Below are positions 1 through 12,479 of a stretch of 64,000 nucleotides of DNA, piece after piece (position 1 is the first letter of the stretch; every line of letters begins with the position of its first letter). The DNA is from Margaritifera margaritifera. Lineage: Eukaryota > Mollusca > Bivalvia > Unionida > Margaritiferidae. The position numbers were made by a program, and so were the translations under genes. The notes under the pieces are model-generated. The model saw only the letters and a list, made by a program, of their open reading frames with translations, searched no databases and had not been told where the DNA came from. Location: positions 1,392,501 to 1,456,500 of the forward strand of contig JAQPZY010001415.1 in NCBI GenBank assembly GCA_029931535.1. Direction: 5' to 3'.

Positions 1-44
1 AACAAACAATTAAATTAGCACCAATACTTAAAATACTTGCTCAC

Positions 45-534
45 CTTGAGTCTGCAGCTCCGTTAGTAACTTGGGCCACCAGATGTCTCTCTGATTGGGA
101 TCCCGAGCATCAACATAGTTCAGGACACGAAGGTGATCAGGAACTTTACAGTCCCTCAGTAATACTGGGACAAGACAGTTTCTCCCTTCATCAAACCCTT
201 GAATCAAGGCCATTTGAATTTCATGTTTAACAAAACCACTCTTAAATGCTTCATCGGTCATAACTACAACAGTTTTGTATGCATCTCTGATGCTATCTTC
301 AGCAAAGGACAATAATGGTGTTCCTGGAGTGTTGTCTCGATCATACTCACAGCATACAAATCCATGGTCTCTTTCTAGTTTCTCTACAATTTCCTGTACC
401 CACTTTATATCTGAGCTTGCGTAACTGAAAAATACATGGTATTTCTTTCCTGGTGGCAAAAGCAGCTGGCGTTCCTCAGGTGTTGTCAAATCTGATGCCT
501 GAGAATATATTTGTTTAACTCTATCCATCGTTTG
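45..534 (-). CDS. Exon: TIR domain
   Basis: The exon opens after acceptor tttctttgtag and closes at donor CAAG|gtgagc. Counting from MDRVKQ, residues 30-160 form a TIR domain: box 1 HVFFSYASSD (31-40), box 2-like YDRDNTPG (62-69), then TVVVMTDEAF and SGFVKHEIQMAL, whose Glu103 sits where the NADase catalytic Glu of SARM1-like TIRs lies (TLR-type TIRs also have Glu there, so it does not prove catalysis). A conserved W-P pair (WWPKLLTEL) closes the domain. It follows COR in frame, so the protein would signal through a C-terminal TIR. More coding sequence lies beyond the window start. Confidence 0.9.
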
Positions 535-1009
535 CTACAAAGAAATATAAAACCAATATTAACATCTGTTTATTATGCAAAATATAATTTCTTATTTATA
601 CTGGTTCCGCAAAAAAAGAAATAAATGATGCAACAACATTTATAATGGCAGAAAGGTTAATCAAAAATAGCCTTGCAGTTGGCAGTTTATATTCCATACT
701 GCATGTTGCACCATGGATAACAAATGGATGGTGTTGCTTTTTAGAGATGTAATGGGTCCAATATTGCTCACTTGGTATACATTAGTTTCAAAAGTAAATG
801 TAGTAATATGGTAGGAACCATGGTTGAAAGCTATTTGGTAGAAAATGGAGCTATCTGATCTTGTATTTAAATGCGTTTCTTCTTTGAGTAATTTCAGCAG
901 AACTAGATGGCGAATTGCCATACTGTGTATGAATGTAAAAGGTGTTCATGCTAGGACACTACCTATTTCATTTGATCTGATTTGGTACAGTAGCTTTGAA
1001 GAAAAATAA

Positions 1010-1010
<1 letters not shown>

Positions 1011-1082
<72 letters not shown>
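1011..1082. repeat. (AT)n microsatellite
   Basis: About 70 bp of uninterrupted TA dinucleotides in the intron between the TIR and COR exons. Confidence 0.95.
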
Positions 1083-1083
<1 letters not shown>

Positions 1084-1910
1084 GTGCGTGTGTTTTCCAC
1101 CCACTTGCTATATAAGCCACACTATTGCTAGGTGATCCACCCCATACACAACTTTAATGGAGCATGTCTTAAAAATCAATTATACCAAATTTGATCAAAG
1201 TTGGCTTGAATGTAATAAAGAGGTTGAAAATAGGTCTGCTATATATTTTGCAATAGAAGCCACTTCATTGATAGAGTCACATCAGGCACCACAAGCTTGA
1301 TGAAATTTAGCTCATATATTTGGGGAAAGAAGATGAAAAAAGGTTTTCCACCTGGTGAATAAAGAAACCACACTGTTGCTAGTGGGGTAGCATTGGACCC
1401 AATTCTGATGAAGCATGTTCGAGGAAACATTCCTTCTAAGTCTGATCAAAATTGATTCAGCATTTCTAGAGAAGACATTGAAAATATGTTTTCCACATGG
1501 TCGCAATGGAAACCAAACCATTTTTAAGGGAGCCACATTGAACACAATTTTGATAATGCATTTCCTAACAAATGTTCCCCCCATGTTTTATTGAAATTGG
1601 CTCAGCTATTCTAGAGAAGAACTAGGAATCAGGTTTTCCACCTGTTTGCTAAGGAAGCTACACCATATCTAGAGGTGCCACCCAAGAGAGCTTTTGATAG
1701 AGCATGTCCTAAGAAATATTACTATCAAATTTGATTGAACTTGACTTGGCTGCTCTTGTGAAGAGTTAAATATTAGGTTTTTAATACAGTTGCTAAGAAT
1801 CCCACATTATTGTAGGGTAGCCACCCTGAGCACAGTTTTAATGGAGAATGTCCTCAGAAACATTTGTGACAAATTTAATAAAACTTGGCTAAATATTGAG
1901 AAATAAAATG
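1083..1910. repeat. Degenerate tandem array, period about 150 bp
   Basis: Five to six diverged units share the anchors gttttccaccc, gctaaggaagccacact, gagcacaattttgatggagcatgtcc and aaatttgatcaaaattggctcagc. No coding potential is seen. It is one of several unrelated arrays with a period near 150 bp in this window, a layout typical of repeat-bearing Helentron/pearl-type elements of bivalves (inference). Confidence 0.75.
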
Positions 1911-2239
1911 ACCAATCAGAAGAACATTTAGGTTCAGCAGGGTCTAATCTTGTTATTTTACATCTGATACTATTCGAGAATGTACTAGAGAAAATATCTT
2001 AGATCAGTATGCCAAGAGGAACAATCGCAGCCAGAATAATGCCCCTATGATTGACTGTGACAAGGGAAATAACTCTTATAAAAAAACCAGTAGGAACAAA
2101 CTGAAATCTAAAACAGAAGGATATGATGTGGCAAGGGAAAAAGGTATCCAAATGGGCCTTATATTGCTCACCTGGTTTACATAACTTAACAGTTGACCAT
2201 TTCACTAAGCAGGCTTATGTAGCATAGTAAGGACACAAC

Positions 2240-2960
2240 ATAAACAAACTATCTCCCAAACTTTAGAGCATGTTGATTTTACCTATTTTACTATATCCTG
2301 ATACATATTGTTTATATTGTTTTAAATATAATGGCACAATTAGCATGCAGTCTTTTGTTCATAATCAAAGTTTTGACGATATAAACCCATTTCCCAAGTT
2401 TTATATAAATTGGATGAGAAATATAGTCTCTAGATCTAAACAGGTGACAAGCTCTGTCAATCTAATGTAAGGTATGTCATTAATATAACCTATATTTGAA
2501 GTCTGATCAAAATCAGATAAAAACACAATATGGTTTCAAGAGCTGCAACAAACTGAACCATTCAGCTGTAAGATCACTGTATTAATATGCATAGATTCTA
2601 TACACTTTCTATATTGTCCAAGATCTTGATTATACAAGCCCTTATTCAAATTTTGATGAAGATCGTACCAGACGTTTACTGTGGTAATAAGATCAGCCAA
2701 TCAGATGTCGGATTACCTCATAATTATTTGTAAGTCTTGTTCGTTATCGAACACATCCAAGATATTGATGATATAAGCCCATATGACAAATTTGATCACA
2801 ATCAGATCAGAAATGTGACTTCCAAAGGGGTAACAGGCTCAGAGAATCAGATGCAGGATCACTCAATTAGTATGCATGAATCTCGTTCATTACTGAACTT
2901 GTCTAAGATTTTAATGATATAAGCAGATATTCCAAGTTTGATCAAACCTGGATAAAAAAA
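2240..2960. repeat. Degenerate tandem repeats (gatataagcccat / tttgatcaaaatcagat units)
   Basis: Three diverged copies share the order tccaagat-ttgatgatataagccc, then tttgatcaaaatcagat, then caaagaggcaaca, then atcac. The unit is about 200-240 bp. Short open stretches inside it are accidental. Confidence 0.55.
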
Positions 2961-4212
2961 TATGGCCTACAAAGAGGCAACAATCTCAGCCAAAACAGAT
3001 GCAATATCACCTATAGTCTGGACCCGTTCCATTATGACTTCTACACCACCTCTGGTCTTCGAAAGTATTTACCTGGAAAAGTTACTATCTAGCTGAGAAT
3101 TTTTTAATCCCTTTAAACCTTAAAAATGTCAAACCAAACCTTGTTACGTCTGCACAATCTTTTTTAATTTGGAAAAAAAGTTGAAAGAAATGCTATTTTA
3201 TAATATAAGAACAGCCTAATACACATCGTAACGTGCATGGTTGGAACGCGGATGTTGGCACGGATTAATTATGGTGACTAATTCCTTAAAGACAACACAG
3301 CCAATAGGTAATATTACTGGTTTAGCATTAAATGGATTAATGACACAAGATTAATATTTTAAAAATATTTTTGCATTAAGGGAGATTTGCTTTTTGTACA
3401 TTTTATTTATATCCGAAATATTGATGTATCACATACTAATTCTATGCCTACTACGAATCGTGAAGAAATCACAAGAGACATACCCAAACCAAAATGCATC
3501 CGTGCAAAAAGCTTGTTACAAGCTTGCAATAAGCTAGTTTGATGATTTTAAGCTAACATAGATGCTTGTGCAAGCTTGTACAAGCAAGTGCAGGCTTAGG
3601 CAAGCTAGCTGCACAAGAAAATATATAAAATATCTCAAAATGACTAAAACTTATGAGTGATCGGTTATGATGAGCCATTTACTGATCTTGAAATTTCAAC
3701 AGATTCCCAACACCAGTGGCTGTAAGCAGCAGCTTGAACAAAGAAAATGTTGCAGTATGTAAATATAATTGTAAACAATGTACCTATACATTTATTTTAG
3801 CGCTAAATTTTATGTATTAATTGACGTTATATTCTATCAGAAAACTAGATTTTTTCATTAACACTATTTGGTCTACAAAATGCATGAAAAAATAATCATG
3901 ATATTTTTCTGCACATTTGCACTGAAAGATTTGCAATCATTCTTTATCTAGCATCAATCACATATGTATCTCTACACGGTTTAATTACATGTTTAGTGTA
4001 GAGATATGTTGAAAACAAGCATACTACAATTCAGATCTATTAACAGAATTCTTGCAGGTAACATATTTCAAACAATGCTCTATGAGATTTTAGAGGACAT
4101 GTATTCCTCTAATTAATTATTGGAGTTTAAAATCAGATTCAACTTAAAAGACATGATTTCTGTCTTCATTTCACAAGCAAGAACTCCAAGGAACATATTT
4201 GCTCTTACTCAC
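2961..4212. other. Intron sequence without recognisable gene
   Basis: AT-rich. The only local structure is a cluster of acaagcttg/aagcttgcaa motifs at about 3505-3615. No exon-like frame was found on either strand. Confidence 0.5.
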
Positions 4213-4782
4213 CTCTTCCTGAAACCAGAACTTTAGTACATCATGGGACCTAATCACATGACTGATGTCACTGCAATCGCAGGGAACATCTTCATTCTCC
4301 TGAAAGTCAGCAACAGGAATCAGGCAGTCTATGCTGTATCCATTCGATTTTTGGCACTGTATATACAGCTCAAATTGCAGACTCTGTCCCAGGTATCCAA
4401 TGACATTGGAGAGAGTCATGGTGATGAATTCTCGAACTTCAATACATAGTTTGGAAGATGGAGTCTTCTCAGTGGCCCCCATTCTTGTGACGTGTGTAAA
4501 TATGATGTAGTCCTTGAAGAACACTGTCAATCTGTGATGAAGGTCAAGTTTAAAGACACCACAGCCACAGAAGATCAGATTTTCAGACTTCTTCTTGGCA
4601 ATGGGCCAGTGAGCCACACAGGAGGCAAGGAGGCGATGGAAGATGGCGGGCGGGAGGAATTTTCCTTTGAAGATGTAAGAGAGGACTGAGGAGCTCTCCA
4701 TCCCCAGTTGTAGCTCAGGGGAGATAACTTCTCTTGGTGTTGTTTCCCTCAGCATACATGGGGCAAGGAAGTAATTTTCCAC
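4213..4782 (-). CDS. Exon: C-terminal half of COR domain
   Basis: A 570-bp exon, phase 0 at both ends (acceptor atttttag, donor GAG|gtgagt), 190 codons without a stop. It begins ENYFLAPCMLRE and contains LPPAIFHRLLASCVAHWPI and a run of alternating strands (NLIFCGCGVFKLDLHHRLTVFFKDYIIFTHVTRMG). This is the COR-B layout: two strands, a long helix, then an antiparallel sheet. It ends with VLKFWFQEE, which joins directly to the TIR exon. The family level is confident; a specific function is not. Confidence 0.88.
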
Positions 4783-4834
4783 CTAAAAATAAAAGCAGAA
4801 GTCATTTGAAGGAACTGGTGCTGTACTGGCTGAA

Positions 4835-5485
4835 ATTTATTTTCTCCATGAATCCAAGATAAGACCATTTCTTTTTTTTTTACTTATGAGTGCTAAAACC
4901 ATTTATGATATTTTTGGGATTACCAATATTGATGTGACCATCAATTCAAAAACTGTAGCAATAGCAAGATTTTCAAGATGAAAATCACAGTGGCCATACT
5001 GAATGTAATATCAGCACCATTTTCATTTAGGACAAGCTACAAAGTATTTTGGGGAGAACCCCATGTCAATACAATCATCACGAGAACCCCATGTCAAAAC
5101 AATCATCAATTCTGGACAAATATCTATAACAATTTGGATCTCAGATTGGAACCATTTTCATTAGAACCAACGAGACATCATAAGAAGTCTTCTGGCAAAA
5201 ACACCATGTCAGTATGACTTTCCATTCAGGAGGAGAAGTGATAACGCATTTTTTTTAAAGATGACCACTGTGATGTTTTGGTGAAACCCCATGTTAATAT
5301 GGCTTTTCATTTAGGAGAAGAAGCCATAACAAGATTTTCATTATCCTTGACATATTTTATGTCTGATTGGCACCAGTTTCAATTAGAACCAACAAAACAT
5401 CATAGGAAGTCTTTTGGGGACATTTGTTGATATGACATTTCCTTTAGGAAGAATAGCAACAACAGGATTTTCAATCAGCAGAACA
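4835..5485 (+). repeat. Repeat family A, copy 1 (short)
   Basis: The head sequence (ccaagataagaccatttc) is followed by about four ~145-bp units with the anchors gtggccat, cagcaccattttcatttagg, catcataagaagtctt, accccatgt and ttcaggagga. The same family recurs at 13.8, 26.6, 30.2 and 39.0-40.7 kb. The tail sequence is missing here. Confidence 0.75.
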
Positions 5486-5489
5486 CAAC

Positions 5490-6120
5490 TTAAAGAAGGT
5501 ACAATCACTAAACCATGAATAATAGGTCACAGTGACCTAGCTTTCCTTGATAAATGTAGTACTCCTCATGATACAGTTACATGCCAAGTTTTGCAACTCC
5601 ATGAGAAATAGTGCCTGAAAAATTGAGCTAAATGTAAATGTTAACCAAAATCACTGGGTCGTGAATTATAGATCACAGCGACCTAATTTTGACTGAAAGC
5701 AGGTATCATACACGTACTCCACAAGACACCTGTACCTACTTATGTGACTCTATAAGTCATGTAGTATCTACAAAAAATGACCTAAACACAAACCCAACCT
5801 AGAGAAACTGAGCTCAATTCAAAGGTAAGCAGAAAGCATTGAACCTTTATACTTGCATCACCGCGATTTGATTCTTACTGATGGCTGTAGTACTTATCAT
5901 GATGCAATTACGTACCAAGTTACATGACTCCATAAGCAATGCTGCCAGAAAAATGAGCTAAACACAAAGGTAACCAAAATCACTGGACCATAAAGTATTG
6001 GCCAGTGTCCTACAATTCACTAAAAGCTGTAGTATTCCACATAACGCATCTAAACTAAGTGACTCTACAAGTAATAGTGTCTAAGAAAATGACCTAAGCA
6101 TAACCTTACCCCGAGTATTG
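5490..6120. repeat. Degenerate ~150-bp tandem array (aggtcacagtgacctag units)
   Basis: About four units share aatcactg-accatgaat, aggtcacagtgacctag, gtagtactcctcatgatac and gactccataag-aatagtgcctgaaaaat-gagctaaa. Non-coding. Each unit begins with a small palindrome, tcacagtga. Confidence 0.7.
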
Positions 6121-7493
6121 ATGTCCAACATATAGATATGTGGGCAGACATCATCAATCCATTAGCTGGAATTTCTTTTATTTTTATTTCTCTGAATCAA
6201 ATATCACTGGATATACTTGTATAATATAAACTGAAGCAAATTTATATATTTTTCATAAATACAGCTGGTCTGATAGGTCATGTAATTGAGCACATGTTCA
6301 AAAGAATTATTTCCTAATTCTCATAATGTGCGATAATCTGATGACAATAAAAAAGAGAACTATGATTATACTATATTCTGTCTGTTACCTTTGTGTGTCT
6401 TTTTAATTGTGCAATCTCATTAAGACCACTATTTTTAGACTACATACTGTACTATGAAAATGTTGTATTTTTGGGGGTGAAACTAATTTTAATTATCTAA
6501 TACTTACCTGTCACTACTGTTTAGCTTTAGTCTGTCCGCAATGGAAAAACCCTCATCCATGCTAGATCCACCATCCTCCTGTTCCGCAAATTCTTAGAAT
6601 GACATGTGCATCAATCCAGTCAGACTTGCTATCATCGGCCTATTTGCCAATTACAATTACTTTTACCCCCCACCCCCGAAAAAACAAAAACACATTTTAA
6701 TATCAGTAATATGTGATCCTGTCACTATTGTTTAGCTAAATTAGTCAGTAAGGAGGGAGGCTGATGGAATATAATGGAGTAAAAAGGGAAAACATACTCA
6801 CCTTGTAGCCTAGTCACTCAACTGCTGTTATAAGCAGCAGTCTGGGCACTGTTTGTGCAGCAACAATTGAACCCAGAGAAAAAATACCTTGGTTCTGGTT
6901 TGATAATTACCGAAAGTAAAAAGAAAAGGTCATGTGCGATCAACAAAGCACAGCCTTCATAATATGCCCCAAATATGAGCGATTGAGATAGTCCCAAGAA
7001 GTAGCAAGAGCCCTAACGTCATGCCATTTATACTCATGAATGCTAGGTCTCTCTCAGAGAGAGATCAATAAGCTCTCTTGATGGTTTGATCTAATTATAT
7101 CTAGCGATGGTCGACACTGAAATATCAGCTGAGACCCTTAAGGGGAGAAAAAACCTTTTCCTACCTGTCCATGTCCCTTAGCAACTGATAAATACTGTAG
7201 ACCTTAAGTGCCCTAAATAGGCAAAGGAGTCTATCTTGATTATCCACACTACTGATTCAACTGAAACTGTGAATCTCTGTCGGGGATAAAAATACTGATG
7301 GAGGCTAGTTTGTTTGCAAGGAAACATGACTGATACAACCAGGGAAATATAATCCTAATTCCAATTGAACCGTAATATCCCTCCTCTATTGATGAAACAT
7401 ATAGTTTGCTTTTTCTCCTCACTGCTGCTACAGCTAGATGAAAGGTCGTTTTCAGCTTATGATTTGTCAAAACCTATCAAACACATGAAAGAT

Positions 7494-7778
7494 TCAATCT
7501 TGGCACCAACGAGTGAGGCACCAGTCTCTCCAGCTCAAAGTCCTTAATAAGGTCTGCCAAAGGAGGATCTGTGCCAATGGACTGACCTTTGGAGATTTTA
7601 AGGATGTTTGAAGGGAAGCCCTATAACCTTCGATTGTGGAGACAGAAGAAGCTCTCACCTCGAAAAGGAAGAGTAGAAAATCTGCTACAGTAACAAGAGA
7701 GGAGTAGCTAGGATTAATGTGTTTCGGTGTGCACCAATCACAAAAGATTCTCCACTGTGCATCAGTGAGATAAGCCAA
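7494..7778 (-). pseudogene. DIRS-like tyrosine recombinase, N-terminal fragment
   Basis: The peptide around TDAQWRIFCDWC, VADFLLFLFE and ASSVSTIEGYRASL matches the N-terminal SAM-like (core-binding) domain of DIRS/Ngaro recombinases. The frame ends before any catalytic R-H-R-Y residue, so this is a relic. Confidence 0.65.
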
Positions 7779-8235
7779 GCGTAAAGATGGAGAATGTGAG
7801 GATTTGTGTCAAAAATAGTACCTTTGTGTTGTAAATACAAATTCTTCCACAGAGGTAACACCCTGGGTTGGTTGATCAAAAGGTTGAGGAGATCATTGAA
7901 CCAAGATTTTTGAGGCAACAGAGGTACTGTCAGGATAATCCGAGATGTGGATGTCCTGACCGTGTGAAGTACCTGTGTGCAATCAACCTGAAGGGAAAAA
8001 ATGCATAAGCTAACAGTGAATCCCACCTCAGGCTGATGGAGTCCATTGCCCAAGCTTTTTCATCTGCAAAAGGAGACACGAAAACAGAAGCTTTTTTGTT
8101 GAGTTTCATTTCAAACAATCCCACAAGAGGTTTCTCTGCAACTGTCCTATGTAGAGACCATTGTTTTAAGACTACCTTGCTTGTTCCGGACGATATTTTC
8201 CTAACTAGAATGTCATGAATTCACACCTATTGACT

Positions 8236-8931
8236 CTACTCAACACAGAAGGCTCTAGACTTGCATGCCGAGAGAAAGAGAATAATTACCTCCTTGTCAT
8301 CTAAGCATACATCCACTGATGTGTTGTCTGAGGAGACCATTATGCAATGCCGCTTGGCATGATCTATGCCCCTTTCAAGGCAAAGAACACGGTCCAAGTT
8401 GTTTTTGCATAGGAGGCTCTCATCCTGGGACCAATGGCCCTGGACAAGTACTCCTTCTGGCTCTAACTGAGCCCCTCCCCACTGTGTATCTGATGTGTCG
8501 GTGTACAGATAGTAGTGGGGTTTGAGGGCATGCAGAGGAACTCTTATCATAATCTTGTCTTGATTCTATCACCACTTGAGGTGGTACTGAAAAGTCGACC
8601 CTAGAGTAATTCGATCTGACAGAAAATCCTATTGTGGTTTCCAAACTGCCAACAGAACAAACTGAAGAGGACGTAAATGGAGTTTACCTAGTGATAACAG
8701 GTCTGCCATGAAATTTAAAATTCCCAGAAGCATGAGATAAAACCAAGCTGACAAAGAACTCTTGGCCTGTAAAGTCCTCAACAATTCCAGGATGTTGTGT
8801 GTCTTTCTTGGGACAGCATGAAGCCGACCCAGAATGGTAAGGAAATTCATTCCTATGTACACAAAAGTCTGAGAAGGAATGAGATCTGATTTGTCTATGT
8901 TGGGAATCAGTCCCAACTGAGTTGCTATCAA
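8236..8931 (-). pseudogene. DIRS-like RT thumb and RNase H fragments
   Basis: Two broken frames. The upstream one (8629-8931) has GLIPNIDKSDLIPSQTFVYIG, the conserved strand of the DIRS RT thumb (N-KS-L-PSQ---FLG). The downstream one (8236-8550) has YYLYTDTSDTQWGGAQL and GHWSQDES, the RNase H DxS-GWG and W--ES motifs, then SSDNTSVDVCL where the SDN motif is expected. Frameshifts separate the parts. Confidence 0.7.
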
Positions 8932-10719
8932 CTGAAAATGTACCTTGGGATGTTATAGAGATGGAGGAAATCCACGTACAATGTCATGGCTGTAGACAAT
9001 GTTGCCTTAACATCTTTGATACAGCCTCCAGCAGCTGCTGCAAAGCAACAGCATATAACGATTCTTCCGTCAGAAGACTGAAGGAAGTTGCTAAGAATAG
9101 ATGCTATAGTCACTGAAGACCTGGCTTCAACTCTAAAGCCTCTAATGATTTAACAGTGTGGCAAGGAAACAACCCTGACAATATACATCTTGCAAAGTTG
9201 TGGCATCCAAGGGGTAGGTGTTTATGGGTCAGGAGGGAAAATTGACACTATAGCTGTAGGCTGATACTAACGTTTTCGGACCAGAAAAGGTGACTGACCA
9301 CCCCTAATTCTGCCATGACAATTCCTGTCCTTTCCTAACCTCTGCACAAGTTCTCTAATTATAGATGAGTGAGAAAGCAAGAACAGGTCTGTTCTAGGCA
9401 ATGCCCCTGAAAGTCTTTCTCAGCAGGAAAGAATCTTTGTGTCACCTAAGCACGAAGACTTAGGGCACATCAGGGAGAAGGCGGTATACTTCATTTACGG
9501 CCCTGTCAACGGACCACGTCTCTTCCTCTTCGACCATCTGAGATGCTTGGTCGAAACGTCGGGAGATCCTATAAGGGGAAGATGCACCCTCTCCTCCTGA
9601 TAATCCTCAAATTCCTGAGAATCTACTATGATAGATAAAGCATTATCATCATTCTTTTCCAAACTTCAGTGGGATATAGGAGTATCAGACCCAGAATGAT
9701 CCCTCTGTGGCAAAGGCTGGGAAGTAGGGACACAAATGTTATGTGACTCCTCACGGAAAGTGACTGTACTGATCCTAACTGGTGCTTTGTCGAAAGGATG
9801 AGAACTTTTCTCATGCCTCTTATATGTAAGCCTCTTAGGGGAAGAGGGACTAACTAACTCATTCCATGATGATCCCTCCTGAGTAATGTGTAGTGGTCTT
9901 TGAACCTCAACACCCATACTTGCAGGAGGCCATGTAGAACACATCCATGGCAGTACAGGATGATCTGTCCCTTGAAGGACACTCCACATCCGAAAAGGTT
10001 TGAAAGGGAATATGGGGAAGAAGGAAACGGTGGTCTGATCTCCTTTCCCAGTAGCATGCATAAATGCTTGTTCTATCCCTGTAGTTGGATATTTAGGTAA
10101 TGTGGAGGCAGTGGTGAGTTTGATCCGATCCCTGACTTTATGCTTAGATTCAGCACACGTTCTTGATGACTGGTGCCCTGTGTCCAGTTCCTGGTGGACA
10201 GTACCCGATGACCGATGGTCTAATACTCGGTGATTGGTGACCAGTAAATGACCAGCCTCCTAAAGTCAAAGGTGATCTTGATCTGTGGGAATAACTTTTT
10301 CCAAAACTAAAAGAGCTAGAACAACACATTACCCTCTTGGGGTTGTATGCAATGCTCATTGCCTGGCCTTGGGTGCCTGGAAAATGTTGACGCAACCCCA
10401 AAGGGGTGGGGTGGGGTCGTGTGCAACCATACTCCGTAATTGGGCTCAGTTATACTCCCAGTGGGGGTAAGACTGTGCTTGTACTTTTAATAGTTCTGCC
10501 GGAGGGAGGGGTGCACTCGATCCCAGTAAGCTTATTGCCCCTAAAATGGGATGCTGCCTTTTTAGAAGAAACACTATCTTATCGGAGAGCGCAATCAATC
10601 CCCTGTGAAGTAGCTGTTAACTCATCAATGGTGGTAACAGTAGTTCTGTTCCGGAAGATACTGTTTCGCCCTCTTATTTTTATTCAGGGAGATTAAGTCT
10701 GTTCCAATTACGTATATAT

Positions 10720-11913
10720 ACACTCTGAGATCTTAAGGATTCAAAAGTAGAGGAAGACAAATCCACTTCTTTCCTCCTTGTATTAGTATGTCAGAATATG
10801 ACAACAAATTGGACTTCCATCCATTCATGTAGACTTTGTACACCAAAGACATGTGGTGTGAGTGTCCCACTGGGCCCTTTTCGTATGCCCATACTTACCT
10901 ACACTTGTGACATCTGAAAAGAAATTTCTTAAGGAAGACTAACTTTTTTATTATTTCCAAAACAATTGATTTTCTATAATAAGAAGAAGAATTGCACGAG
11001 CCTCGTTATCCTTACTAGTTATTCAAAAATGAAAAACCTCAGTTTATTCATATTTGTTTACTAAACAAGTTGTAAACTGAGGAACATCATCTTTGAACTA
11101 TATTAATGCAACACGCATTAAATAATGAATACAGGAAAGCGATGTCTCTACTAAAGTCGCTAGAAGATTAATTACATGTTAATAATCCACAATGAATTAA
11201 ATAATATAACTGAAACTAATACTCGAGCTCCCAGACAAATGTAAACACTAAAAGTGAAAACATATAAATGTAAAATTTTGATGACCCATTCGAAATTTTT
11301 ACATATTTCTACAAGTAATTCCCAAAACCACTATGAGCAGGGAATGTTGGTGGTCTGTTGTGTGTAAAGCACTGACAAATTATCACTGGACTATCAACAC
11401 TAACTTTCTGATAATTAAGGACTGAAGGATACTCTTTCACTGATAAAGCGATATGAATATCATGTCCTGATACAGCATAACCATTATTGTAGTATTTCTT
11501 CTTCAAGTGAGCATTTATTCCACGTCTGACTAAAGATGTCGTTTCAAGAAGAACGAGGATGTGATATTGTGCATGGGCCGATTACTACAGGTCAGACTGG
11601 GTTGATGCATGTGTTCTAAGAATTTGTAAAAAAGGAGCAGGATGCGTCTAGTACGACCGAGGATTTTGCCATTGTGGAAAGAGTAAAGCTTAACAATAAT
11701 GACAGCTAGTGTATTACCGATATTAAATATCAGATTTTTAATGCATGAATCAACCTTGAATATATAAGATAATTCCCTGTTGGCGGAAGGTGTATAGTCA
11801 CTAATGACTGTTTTGTTGGCAGTCAAAGGGCTTTTCACTCGGGACAGTTTTGTATGAGTATGCACTGAAAACAAAAGACAAAATATCGAATTCGGACTTT
11901 AGAATCAACTCAC
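10720..11913. other. Intron sequence without recognisable gene
   Basis: AT-rich. A 114-codon minus-strand frame at 11530-11874 has no recognisable domain and no convincing splice context. No repeats of note. Confidence 0.4.
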
Positions 11914-12041
11914 CTTGATTTCAGGCCCATCCTCATTGTAACATCTTGGCTTGGCAATGATGTTTAAATGCTCCATGAGTAGCAAAATGTGTTCCTTGTT
12001 GTCATGAAATTCAGGATTATTCTCCTTTGTCCAGATAGCAT
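11914..12041 (-). CDS. Exon: COR domain, winged-helix-like segment
   Basis: A 128-bp exon entered in phase 1 (acceptor cttatttaag) and left in phase 0 (donor AAG|gtgagt). The segment DAIWTKENNPEFHDNKEHI and LLMEHLNIIAKPR matches the helical part of COR that follows the PQWM motif in other Roc-COR proteins. The intron upstream (12.04-16.2 kb) contains the LINE relic and one array of repeat family A. Confidence 0.88.
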
Positions 12042-12479
12042 CTTAAATAAGATGAGAATAACTATTATATTAGTAACTTACGTTTTCTCATAGATGCAGT
12101 TTGCAAGATAATTCTGAGGATAAATACTCTTTCAAAAATACTGATAAGGACTGAATCGTCTCTATTGGTTTTGGGAATAGTCAAGAATTCTTCATCTTTA
12201 AGAGATAAGAATTCTTTATTTCAGACTGCATGATCCATAGGTCTAAATTAAAATATACAAGTATTTTAAATATAAAAGCTCATAGTTGTCTTATATACAA
12301 ATATACACATCTACAACTACAGAACATGTCTGTCATTGTTAAGAACAAAAATATGTAAGACATTTAAAGAGTAATTTGTTCCATCTATCTATAATCCAAG
12401 AAATAAAATCAACATCATAGTTCCACAGAGATTTCAAGATACAATTCTTACTATTTGATATTCCTGTCATCATTGAGAA

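Larger units (their letters stand above)
6500..10720 (-). mobile_element. Decayed DIRS-like (tyrosine recombinase) retrotransposon 1
   Basis: Minus-strand fragments appear in the DIRS arrangement of RT/RNase H (8.2-8.95 kb) followed by a tyrosine recombinase N-terminal part (7.5-7.8 kb), with a Pro/Ser-rich gag-like region upstream (9.6-10.4 kb). The left edge at about 6504 (acttacctgtcactactgtttagctttagtct) resembles the left end of the second DIRS-like element (19085), and a second related motif follows at 6716, as in that element. No matching inverted right end was found, so the right limit is approximate and the element may be truncated. Confidence 0.6.

Noticed and set aside
11530..11874. 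114-codon minus-strand frame between exons
   Set aside because: No recognisable domain, and the exons on both sides already join in phase without it.
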